DNA of 64,000 nucleotides from Myxococcales bacterium. Lineage in GTDB: Bacteria > Myxococcota_A > Polyangia > Polyangiales > Polyangiaceae. Below are positions 56,987 to 64,000 of the stretch, piece by piece. The notes beneath the pieces are model-generated. The model was not told the origin of the DNA and ran no database searches. It was given only the letters and a program-made list of their open reading frames with translations. The stretch's first letter is position 1; each line of letters begins with the position of its first letter. Where the stretch lies: NCBI GenBank assembly GCA_013297655.1, contig JAAFHV010000010.1, forward strand, positions 1-64,000, in the 5' to 3' direction. The translations under genes were made by a program, and so were the position numbers.

Positions 56987-57841
56987 CTAGGGCGCGATCG
57001 TAGCGGTGAAGTCTACCGAAATCGACGCCGTTTCCGCCACCTTGGTGCCAATGAGCGAGAAGGCGGCCTTCGCGATCTTGCCCACGTCGTCGCGCGGGCG
57101 CACCTCGTGCTCGGCGAGCGTCACCTTCCAAGGATCGCGCGACGTGATCACGATCGACTTCGGACGATCGGTCGGCTTTGCGCCCGCGGCGTAGACCAGC
57201 TTCGCCGTGAGCGGCACGTCTTTGTTCACCTTGTGACCGTGAACGAGGAGCTCGCCGTGGGCGACGAGATCGGTCTTGCGCACGTCGTTGCCGCCCTCGG
57301 AGACGGAAGCGATCTTGCTCGCGTTCTTCTCTGCGACGCCGTCGATGCTACGGATCGCGAACACCGCGAACTTGTTCTGCGCCTTCACGTCGTCGGCGAT
57401 TTTACCCTTCTCCGGATCGCCTGCCTCGAGCCACGCGAGCGCGTGAAGGGTCTGCGTGCCGTCCTTCGTGGCGTCGCCGAACGTGGTCGTCTTGAGGGAC
57501 GTAACGTCCACCTTCACCTCCCCGCGCGTCTGCGTGAGGTCCATGAGGTCGACGTCGAGGTGGCCGTCGGCGGCGCTGGTCTGCGCTTTGATCTTCTCGC
57601 TCGGGGCCGGCATGTCGATCTTGGTGGTGCCCTTCGGATCGATCTTGGCCTTCACGACCATGCTCGAGGGCGGCGCTTCCGACGGAGCCAAGCTCGACGC
57701 GGCAGGAGCCACTGGCTTCGTCTCTTCTTTCTTGTCGCACCCCGTGCCCAAAGCCATGCCCGCCGCCACTGCCATCACGACCGCTGCACCGTTCAGCGAC
57801 GAAATACAGCTCGTTTTCAGCATTCCGTAAGGTCCTACCAT
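56987..57841 (-). CDS. YceI-like exported protein
   Basis: 284 aa. A hydrophobic N-terminus ends LGTGC, giving a probable lipoprotein. After a Pro/Ser/Glu linker (about 35-80) the C-terminal 180 residues match the YceI lipocalin-like beta barrel (KAQTSAADGHLDVDLMDLTQTRGEVKVDVTSLKT, VAHGELLVHGHKVNKDVPLTAKL, FSLIGTKVAETASISVDF). YceI proteins bind isoprenoid-type lipids in the periplasm. The ATG at 57841 has a GGAGGAGG ribosome site. It precedes the Cys-repeat peptide gene by 153 bases on the same strand, so it may belong to the same locus. Confidence 0.8.
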   Translation of the reverse strand: MVGPYGMLKTSCISSLNGAAVVMAVAAGMALGTGCDKKEETKPVAPAASSLAPSEAPPSSMVVKAKIDPKGTTKIDMPAPSEKIKAQTSAADGHLDVDLMDLTQTRGEVKVDVTSLKTTTFGDATKDGTQTLHALAWLEAGDPEKGKIADDVKAQNKFAVFAIRSIDGVAEKNASKIASVSEGGNDVRKTDLVAHGELLVHGHKVNKDVPLTAKLVYAAGAKPTDRPKSIVITSRDPWKVTLAEHEVRPRDDVGKIAKAAFSLIGTKVAETASISVDFTATIAP

Positions 57842-57946
57842 CCGCGCCTCCTCCGGCCGCCACACTCTACGCGCCAGGTCGGGTGCGGTTTCGAACATAC
57901 CCGAGGGTTTTCGTGAGGACCGAAATAACCGTACCCTTTCGAGACG

Positions 57947-58804
57947 ATGCTGACCCTCGCCGAGGCCTTCACGCGCCTGCGCCCCTGCCCGTGCGCCTGC
58001 CACGCGACCCTCTCGCGCGACGACCGGCTCCGTGGGATTCATGCACTCTACACGCTCGACGACGCCCTCCGCGGCATGGGCTACGTGCCCACCTACGAGC
58101 TCTATGGCGATGCCCTCTTTCGCGCGGCGCAGGTGAAGAACGACACCACGAGCCGCGTGGTCGCGGTCCGCTTCGGCGAGTGCATTTACCGGAGGCTCGT
58201 CGGCAGCTTGCTTCACGAGATTCTGCACGCGCTCTACGGCGAGGTCGGCGCGTCGAACTACGGCATCCCGTTCGGCCTGCCCTATGGCGTCCCGGAGAGC
58301 CTGCCCGTCGCGGAGGAAGAGGCGTACCTCGCGAAGTTCAACCGAGGCGAAGCGCTCGCGTTCGCGGGGGTCTGGATCTTGGGCAAGCACCTCTTTCGCA
58401 TCGCGTGGGACGTGCGCACCGCGCGCGACGTCGGCACCTATTGTTTCGTCGGAGGCAACGCGCTCGTGAAGGTGCCGAAGGGCTTTCGTGTCGTCGGACA
58501 CCTCGACCGCACCGCGCACGCCGAGCGCTACTACGCGAAGGCGCGCGCCCTCGAAGCCGAGGCAGCGGCGTCCCTCACGAAGGAGGAGCTCGATCGCCTC
58601 GCCGACCGCATCCGCGCCTACGCGAAGGAGGGCGAGAAGAAACGCCCCCGCGCGCTCCCCGCCCCCGAAAAGATCGTCGACCGTGCGCCGGACAAGATCG
58701 GCCGCAACGACCCGTGCGTGTGCGGCACGCCCCTCAAGTACAAGGACTGCTGCGGCGCTCGGCAGGGCGCTTACTTCGAGCCCACCTCGATCGCGCGCGG
58801 CTGA
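57947..58804 (+). CDS. SEC-C protein with HEXXH motif
   Basis: 285 aa. The C-terminus is a SEC-C zinc motif (IGRNDPCVCGTPLKYKDCCG, about 252-272) as in SecA, which binds zinc and proteins or RNA. In the N-terminal half LLHEILHALYGE gives HEXXH (His90, Glu91, His94), a metalloprotease-like site, with no obvious third ligand. A Cys cluster CPCACH (14-19) near the start could bind another metal. Family function unknown. Divergent from the YceI-like gene, 105 bases away, so it may share regulation with the metallophore locus. Confidence 0.75.
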   Translation: MLTLAEAFTRLRPCPCACHATLSRDDRLRGIHALYTLDDALRGMGYVPTYELYGDALFRAAQVKNDTTSRVVAVRFGECIYRRLVGSLLHEILHALYGEVGASNYGIPFGLPYGVPESLPVAEEEAYLAKFNRGEALAFAGVWILGKHLFRIAWDVRTARDVGTYCFVGGNALVKVPKGFRVVGHLDRTAHAERYYAKARALEAEAAASLTKEELDRLADRIRAYAKEGEKKRPRALPAPEKIVDRAPDKIGRNDPCVCGTPLKYKDCCGARQGAYFEPTSIARG

Positions 58805-58849
58805 GCCCGAGCGAAACGGTGGGGCCCCGCGCGCACGAGCACCCGGCGA

Positions 58850-60226
58850 TCATGCGCTCTTCTCGGGGACGACCTCGGGGGCCGGAGCGGGGTGGTCCTC
58901 GGACTCCGCGACCTCGGCCTCGTCGCCGCCTTCGTCGCGGAACACGCCCTCCCAGCGCGCGATGACCACGCTCGCGACCGCGTTCCCCATCACGTTCGTC
59001 GCGCTCCGCGCCATGTCCATGATCTCGTCGACCGCGAGCAGCATCGCGACCCCCGCCTCGCCCGGCAAATCGAAGCTCGCGCATGTGGCGGCGATGATGA
59101 CGAGGGTCGCGCGGGGCACGCCCGCTACGCCCTTCGACGTGAGCATGAACGCGATCACCATGAAGATCTGCTTGCCGATCGGCATGTCGATGTTCGCGGC
59201 CTGCGCGATCGTGAGGCTCGCGAGCACGAGGTAGAGCGTGGAGCCGTCGAGGTTGAACGAGTACCCCGCCGGCAGCACGAAGCTCGCCACCCGCCGCGGC
59301 ACGCCGAGCTTCACCAGCACTTCGAGCAGCTTCGGGAGCGCCGCCTCGCTCGACGCGGTGGTGTACGCGGTGAGCACCGGCTCGCGGATCGCGCGGAAGA
59401 ACTTGAGCGGGCTCACCCGAACGAGGAGCAAGATCGGGATGAACACGAAGCCGACCATCAAGAAGAGCGATGCGTAGAGGCTGCCGACCACCTTCGCGTA
59501 GCGGAGCACCAAGTACGCGACCGCGGGCCAACCCTCGATCTCGGTGCCGTCCGGCAGCTTGTGGCCGGAGGCCATGTGCGACACGTTGTAGGCCATCGCT
59601 CCGAACACCCCGAGGGGCGTGAGCTTCATGATCATCCCGGTGTACTTGAACATCGCCTGCGCGACCGTCTCGGCGAGGGCGAGGAGCGGCTTTCGGCGCT
59701 CCCCGAGCTGCGTGAGCGCGATCCCGAAGAGCACCGAGAACACCACGATCGGCAAAATATCCCCGTCGTACGCGTGCTTGGCGAGGTTCGACGGGAAGAG
59801 GTGCATCGCGGTGTCCCACCCGTTCTGCGCCTTCGCTTTGTCGACCACGCCGTGCTGCGAGAGATCGATCGGCAGGCCGCGCCCAGGCTTCACCACGTTC
59901 GCGACGACGAGACCGAGGGCGAGCGCGAGGGTCGTCACCACCTCGAAGTAGAGGAGCGACTTCGCGCCCATCCGGCCCACCGCTTTGATGTCTCCCGTTT
60001 GTGCGACGCCGACGACGATCGTCGAGACGAGGAGCGGGACGATGAGCCCCTTGATGAGCGCGATGAACGCTTTGGAGAGGAACTGGAAGAGCGCGAAGAG
60101 GAACGGGTATTTGCTCTGCGGAAAGAACCCGCCGAGCACGATGCCGAGCACGAGCGCGATCACGATGTAGATCGTGCCCGAGAGCGGGTTCTTCTTCGCG
60201 GCGGCCGAAGGCGCAGCGGGCGTCAT
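58850..60226 (-). CDS. Dicarboxylate/amino acid:cation symporter (DAACS family)
   Basis: A secondary transporter of 458 aa with about eight membrane helices and two re-entrant hairpins typical of GltP/DctA. The substrate region contains SFVLPAGYSFNLDGSTLYL, corresponding to the conserved hairpin and NMDG motif of TM7, and ASSEAALPKLLEVL in HP1. It should take up glutamate, aspartate or C4-dicarboxylates with Na+ or H+. An acidic tail (EDHPAPAPEVVPEK) ends the protein. ATG at 60226 with GAGG nearby is preferred to a GTG at 60250. Confidence 0.9.
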   Translation of the reverse strand: MTPAAPSAAAKKNPLSGTIYIVIALVLGIVLGGFFPQSKYPFLFALFQFLSKAFIALIKGLIVPLLVSTIVVGVAQTGDIKAVGRMGAKSLLYFEVVTTLALALGLVVANVVKPGRGLPIDLSQHGVVDKAKAQNGWDTAMHLFPSNLAKHAYDGDILPIVVFSVLFGIALTQLGERRKPLLALAETVAQAMFKYTGMIMKLTPLGVFGAMAYNVSHMASGHKLPDGTEIEGWPAVAYLVLRYAKVVGSLYASLFLMVGFVFIPILLLVRVSPLKFFRAIREPVLTAYTTASSEAALPKLLEVLVKLGVPRRVASFVLPAGYSFNLDGSTLYLVLASLTIAQAANIDMPIGKQIFMVIAFMLTSKGVAGVPRATLVIIAATCASFDLPGEAGVAMLLAVDEIMDMARSATNVMGNAVASVVIARWEGVFRDEGGDEAEVAESEDHPAPAPEVVPEKSA

Positions 60227-60322
60227 GCGCCTCACCGTAACCGGGAACACGGCCCGCGGGAGGATTCGCGTTCAGGGTCGCCACCAGGAAAGGAAAGCGC
60301 GCTCACGATCGTCGCGAGGTCG

Positions 60323-61324
60323 TTACTTCTTCTTCGGCGGCTTCCAGCCGGGGACCCTCACGTCGTGGCGCGGAGGGGGCGTGGGGTGGGCCTCGCCGCG
60401 CACGCAACGGAAGCCGACCCCGGGGACCTGATACGTGAACTGCGCCGCCGCCCGGTACGTGATGACCATCCCGCCGAACGAGCGGTTCCAGGCCCCGCCG
60501 CGGAGGGGATGCATCGGCGTCTCGTTGCGGACGAGCGGGTCTTCCGCGCCGCCCTTCTTGAACGGCGCGTACGAGTCCTCCACCCACTCCCACACGTTGC
60601 CGGCGAGATCATGGATGTGGCCGGACGGCCAGACGCGATCGCCTTGCGGGTGCGAGCCCACCTTCGACGGCCCGCCGCCGTGACAGCCCACGTCGCCCCC
60701 TGCCCTCGTCTTCGGCGCGCCGTACTTCGTGAAGTCGACTTGATCACACGACGGCTCGGGAGCGTTGCCCCAGGGGTACTTGTAGTGCTCCGGCCCCGTC
60801 GCCGCCCACTCCCACTCCGCCTCGGTCGGGAGCCGCTTGCCGACCCACGCGCAGTACTCACGCGACTTTTGCCAGTCGACCGAGTTCACCGGATGATCGG
60901 GGAAATTCGGGTACATCGAGAACGGATCGGTCTTCCACGGCTCGCGGCACGCGCCCTTCGCCACACATGCAGCGAACGCCTTCACCGTCACCTCGCTCGC
61001 GTCCATGCAGAATGCACGCGTGATGACCACGTTGTGCGCTTCCTCACGCCCCTTCATCATCGTGAAGCCCGTCGCTCCGGTCGGCGGGATCTCCACCTCT
61101 CCGTCCGCGCATGCGCTCGTTCGTGGCGGGGGCGCGCCATCGCCCGCGTCGTCGGCGCTCGCGACGTGCACGTCTGCCCCGGCGTCCACGACCGGCTCGG
61201 GAGCGGCGATCGAAGCGTCGGGAAAAGCCGACGGCGCGGCGGCCACCGGCGCGGGAGCAGGCGTCACGTTGCCTCCGCACGACGCGAGCAAGGCGAGGGC
61301 CAGCGAGACCATCCGGGGGCGCAT
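60323..61324 (-). CDS. FGE/SUMF1-type lipoprotein
   Basis: 333 aa. Lipobox LLASC (Cys16), then a Pro/Ala/Asp-rich linker to about residue 70. The formylglycine-generating-enzyme-like (sulfatase-modifying factor) domain follows: MDASEVTVKAFAAC, FPDHPVNSVDW, RLPTEAEWEWAATG, DLAGNVWEWVEDSY, LRGGAWNRSF, GFRCVRG. Most bacterial members are ligand-binding or regulatory rather than sulfatase activators, and no sulfatase gene is near. Several Cys beyond the fold could form disulfides in the periplasm. Confidence 0.88.
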   Translation of the reverse strand: MRPRMVSLALALLASCGGNVTPAPAPVAAAPSAFPDASIAAPEPVVDAGADVHVASADDAGDGAPPPRTSACADGEVEIPPTGATGFTMMKGREEAHNVVITRAFCMDASEVTVKAFAACVAKGACREPWKTDPFSMYPNFPDHPVNSVDWQKSREYCAWVGKRLPTEAEWEWAATGPEHYKYPWGNAPEPSCDQVDFTKYGAPKTRAGGDVGCHGGGPSKVGSHPQGDRVWPSGHIHDLAGNVWEWVEDSYAPFKKGGAEDPLVRNETPMHPLRGGAWNRSFGGMVITYRAAAQFTYQVPGVGFRCVRGEAHPTPPPRHDVRVPGWKPPKKK

Positions 61325-61484
61325 CCGGCGTTCGTACTCGAGGAACGCGCGATGGGAAAAATTCGCGGAGATCGCAGGTTCGTGGCGTCGCTCGGTCTTC
61401 GGACCTCCCTCCCCACGGTCCATCGTGCTCCGGTTGGCACGAAGGGTTCCCGGATGACCTGTCGCTGTCGTAAGGTGGGCTGTC

Positions 61485-62243
61485 ATGCATCCGAGGCGAG
61501 GGAGAGAGCGAAGCGCCACCATCCGTCGCGGGACGCGCTCCCACGTGCGGCGTCTCGTCGCGCTGGCGCAGGTCCTCGTGCCCGTCCTGCTCGTGCTCCT
61601 CTCGTCGTCCACCGCGCGGGCGCAAGCGCGAGAGACCCAACTGTGGACCGGCGTGTTCTTGAACGCGAAAGATCCGCGGACCGCGAACAAAGAGCAGGGC
61701 CTCTCGCTCTGGGTCGACCTGCAGACCCGCCGCGGCGAGGAGGGCACCACCTGGCTCGCTCGGCCCGCGCTCGGATACAGGCTCTCTCCGCGGTGGAGCG
61801 TGTGGGCGGGCTACGCGTGGGTCGGCACGTTCGTCGACGCCGAGGATCGCCCCGACGTCATCGAGCAGCGCGCGTGGCAGCAGGGCCTCTACACCGACAA
61901 AATCGGGCAGCTCACGTACCAGCTTCGCCCGCGCCTCGAGGAGCGCTTTCGTCACGGGGAGGACGCCGCCCTCCGCGCGCGCATGCTCGCCCGCGCGAAC
62001 GTCGCGTTCTGGCCGGACGGCCCCCTCGCGCTCGCCGCGTGGGACGAGGTCTTCGTCGCGTTCGCGAAGACCTCGTGGGGCGCGCCGGGCGGCTTCGATC
62101 AGAACCGGCTCTTCCTCGGCCTCGGCTACACCCAAGGCATCATGCGCATCGAGATCGGATACATCGGCACCACGGTTCGGCGTGCGGACGACTCGCTCCT
62201 CCACCAGCACAACCCGTCGCTCTTCGGGTTCTTCACGTTCTGA
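61485..62243 (+). CDS. DUF2490 outer-membrane barrel
   Basis: 252 aa. An Arg-rich N-region and hydrophobic core give a signal peptide ending in ARAQA. The mature protein matches DUF2490: RETQLWTGVFLN, short paired strands such as WVDLQTRRG and RLSPRWSVWAGYAWVGTF, and a C-terminal FGFFTF. Predicted small outer-membrane barrel of unknown function. Divergent from the FGE-like lipoprotein gene. Confidence 0.82.
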   Translation: MHPRRGRERSATIRRGTRSHVRRLVALAQVLVPVLLVLLSSSTARAQARETQLWTGVFLNAKDPRTANKEQGLSLWVDLQTRRGEEGTTWLARPALGYRLSPRWSVWAGYAWVGTFVDAEDRPDVIEQRAWQQGLYTDKIGQLTYQLRPRLEERFRHGEDAALRARMLARANVAFWPDGPLALAAWDEVFVAFAKTSWGAPGGFDQNRLFLGLGYTQGIMRIEIGYIGTTVRRADDSLLHQHNPSLFGFFTF

Positions 62244-62270
62244 CGCGCGACACGAGCGCGCGACACCCTC

Positions 62271-63035
62271 TCAGCGCGGGCGCGAACCGATGCTCTCGAC
62301 GTTAGGGAGCCAAATCGGCTCTTCGTGCGCTTCCGGGCGGCCGACGAGCAGCTCGTGGGGCCGGTACGACGACTTGTACGTGAGCGACGCGCAGCCCCGC
62401 ACGCGGTACCCGAGGTACACGTACGGGATCGCCCGCGCGCGCGCGATTTCGACCTGGAGAAACACGTTCGCGACGCCGAGAGACAGCCTCGCGTACGACG
62501 GCTCGTAAAAAAAGTAGACCGCGCTCCACGCGTGCGGAGTCTCGTCGGCGATGCCCACCGCGACGAGCTTGCGCCCCTCCTCCGCGTCGTCGTCGTAGAA
62601 GGCGATCTCGCGCGCGCACGGGTGCGGGTACGCGAAGCTCTGGAAGTAGCTCTGGCGATCGGTCGGCGACGGGTCCCACCCGCGCGCGTCCTCCCGCGCG
62701 GCGTGCCACCGGGCGAAGAGGGCGAGGCGCTCCTCGTCCACCTCCGGCCGCGCGACCTCGATTCTGAAGCGCGAGCACGCCTTCGCGGCGCGCTTTTGGC
62801 TCTTCGTCGGCGCGAAGGTCGCGGTCGGGATCCGGAGCGACACACACTCCGCGCAGTCGCCGCACGCGGGGCGAAAGTACACCGGCCCGAAGCGACGGTA
62901 GCCGCGCACCAGCAGCTCCTCGTACTCCTCCGCGCTCACGTCCACCATCACGCGAACGTCTTGCCGCGCGCGCTCGACGGGGAGGTACACGCACCTCCGG
63001 TCCGATTCGACGAACGATTCGAGCACGCGCGCCAT
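62271..63035 (-). CDS. bpt: Aspartate/glutamate leucyltransferase (Bpt)
   Basis: An aminoacyl-tRNA-protein transferase that tags N-terminal acidic residues with Leu to direct them to ClpS/ClpAP (N-end rule). The N-terminal domain has CVYLP and the Cys cluster RPACGDCAECVSLRIP, expected for the family. The C-terminal GNAT-like domain has YFFYEPSYARLSLG, YLGYRV and CASLTYKSSYRP. 254 aa from the ATG at 63035; a GTG at 63041 is an alternative. Confidence 0.9.
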   Translation of the reverse strand: MARVLESFVESDRRCVYLPVERARQDVRVMVDVSAEEYEELLVRGYRRFGPVYFRPACGDCAECVSLRIPTATFAPTKSQKRAAKACSRFRIEVARPEVDEERLALFARWHAAREDARGWDPSPTDRQSYFQSFAYPHPCAREIAFYDDDAEEGRKLVAVGIADETPHAWSAVYFFYEPSYARLSLGVANVFLQVEIARARAIPYVYLGYRVRGCASLTYKSSYRPHELLVGRPEAHEEPIWLPNVESIGSRPR

Positions 63036-63184
63036 CGCCACCCCGGAGACTACGGCCAGTCCGTCTCGCCTGGGAACGCGCGGTTTTGGATCGGCCGCAA
63101 ATAGTCAAAAAGCATCGCGTTTCGACCGCCTATCGAGCCGAACGTCCCGCTCACGAGGCGCGCCCTACGCCGCGGCTTCGGCGG

Positions 63185-64000
63185 TCAGCTCTCGAGGTTC
63201 GCGAGCACCTTGCGGAGCACGTCGACGTCGCGCACCCCCTCGGCCTCGGCGCGGTACGAGAGCACGAGCCGGTGCCGCATCACGGGCATGACCATCGCGC
63301 GCACGTCGTCGACGTCGGCGGCGGCCTCCCCCGCGAGCGCGGCGCGCGCCTTCGCGGCGAGCACGAGGGCCTGCGAGCCACGCGGGCCAGCCCCGAAGCG
63401 CACGTAGTGCGTGACGGCCTCGGGTGCTTTTTTGTCCTTCGGGCGCGTCGCGCGGCCGATCGCGACCGCGAGCTCCACCGCCGCGTCGGTGACCGGGATG
63501 CGAGGTACCAAATCTTGGAGCGCGCGGACCTCGACCGCGGAGAGCACCTTCGGCACGTCGCGCATTTTCCCGCTCGTGGTGCGGCGCGCGATCTCGCGCT
63601 CCTCGAGCTCCGACGGGTAGTCGACGTGCACCTCGAGGAGAAACCTGTCGAGCTGGGCCTCGGGCAGCGGGTACGTGCCCTCTTGCTCGATCGGGTTCCG
63701 CGTCGCGAAGACCTGGAACGGATCGGGGAGCGAGTGCGTCACCGTGCCCACCGTCACGCGCCGCTCTTGCATCGCCTGGAGGAGCGCGGCCTGCGTCTTC
63801 GGAGGGGTGCGGTTGATCTCGTCCGCGAGCACGAGGTTGTGGAAGATGGGCCCCGGCATGAACCGCACGCGGCGGGTGGGGCCCTGCGCGGTCTCGTCTT
63901 CCTGGAGCACGTCGGTGCCGGTGATGTCGGCGGGGAGCAGGTCCGGTGTAAACTGCACACGCCCGAAGCCGAGGTCGAGCGCCTCCGCGAGCGACGCGAC
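63185..64000 (-). CDS. MoxR-family AAA ATPase (5' partial)
   Basis: The gene runs off the right edge; only the last 271 residues are seen. Walker B region [22 protein letters not shown], sensor 1 [22 protein letters not shown], and the helical lid with [17 protein letters not shown] and [15 protein letters not shown] identify MoxR. These act as chaperones, often loading metal or activating VWA-domain partners. No VWA or DUF58 gene is visible downstream. Confidence 0.9.
   Translation of the reverse strand, partial: VASLAEALDLGFGRVQFTPDLLPADITGTDVLQEDETAQGPTRRVRFMPGPIFHNLVLADEINRTPPKTQAALLQAMQERRVTVGTVTHSLPDPFQVFATRNPIEQEGTYPLPEAQLDRFLLEVHVDYPSELEEREIARRTTSGKMRDVPKVLSAVEVRALQDLVPRIPVTDAAVELAVAIGRATRPKDKKAPEAVTHYVRFGAGPRGSQALVLAAKARAALAGEAAADVDDVRAMVMPVMRHRLVLSYRAEAEGVRDVDVLRKVLANLES

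Overview
The window is 64 kb of high-GC bacterial chromosome with dense coding, frequent GTG starts and many translationally coupled gene pairs (ATGA or GTGA overlaps). I infer a member of the Myxococcota, probably a Polyangiales relative. The reasons are the many small lipoproteins with Asp/Ala/Pro-rich linkers, histone-H1-like Lys/Ala tails, a giant TPR protein, PEGA-like surface proteins and FadR/GntR, hybrid-kinase and MoxR genes scattered among housekeeping genes. No tRNA, rRNA, integrase, transposase or prophage module is recognisable. The assignment rests on gene style only.

Layout. 1-9.3 kb: partial Gln-rich protein, a lipoprotein, a MetX-like acyltransferase, a FadR-type regulator, phosphofructokinase, ThiL, a one-Cys peroxiredoxin with a basic tail, and an M48 protease. 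9.4-18.4 kb: dynamin-like GTPase, a three-gene minus-strand operon (homoserine-kinase-like, outer membrane protein, metallo-beta-lactamase-fold lipoprotein), a protein with an H1-like tail, a receiver/PAS/histidine kinase coupled to gatB, and an FtsB homologue. 18.5-22.4 kb: type IV pilus/secretion-like N-domain protein, acyl carrier protein, ThiE-like and ThiG. 22.5-28.3 kb: four coupled envelope genes (two barrels, a lipoprotein, and a 972-aa OmpA-like lipoprotein). 28.3-33.4 kb: lipid A type acyltransferase, MlaF-type ATPase, a striking 48-bp palindromic tandem repeat, polysaccharide deacetylase, and a DUF374 acyltransferase. 33.4-44.7 kb: one 3790-residue TPR protein. 45-50 kb: PlsC, lipid kinase, DUF255 lipoprotein, cardiolipin synthase. 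57.9-64 kb: SEC-C protein, dicarboxylate symporter, FGE-like lipoprotein, DUF2490 barrel, aspartate/glutamate leucyltransferase, and the 3' part of a MoxR ATPase.

The most interesting region is 50.0-57.8 kb, read on the minus strand. It holds a YceI-like protein and a secreted Cys-repeat peptide (three identical 30-bp units and a C-terminal SCGAGTC). A terminator-like hairpin and a 190-bp inverted-repeat element follow. Then come a DUF692/MNIO oxidative maturase, its DUF2063 (HvfC/BufC-type) partner, a His-rich TonB-dependent receptor with a fused TonB-C-like domain, and two lipoproteins. A Zur-like palindrome (TGTTA-N5-TAACA) precedes the last lipoprotein gene. Together these look like an uncharacterised MNIO-modified RiPP metallophore or metal-buffer system with its own outer-membrane importer. 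Metal identity and the modification are inference.

Three intergenic stretches exceed 300 bases: 7876-8391 (two hairpins, no gene seen), 30448-30807 (the tandem repeat) and 55949-56389 (terminator plus inverted-repeat element).
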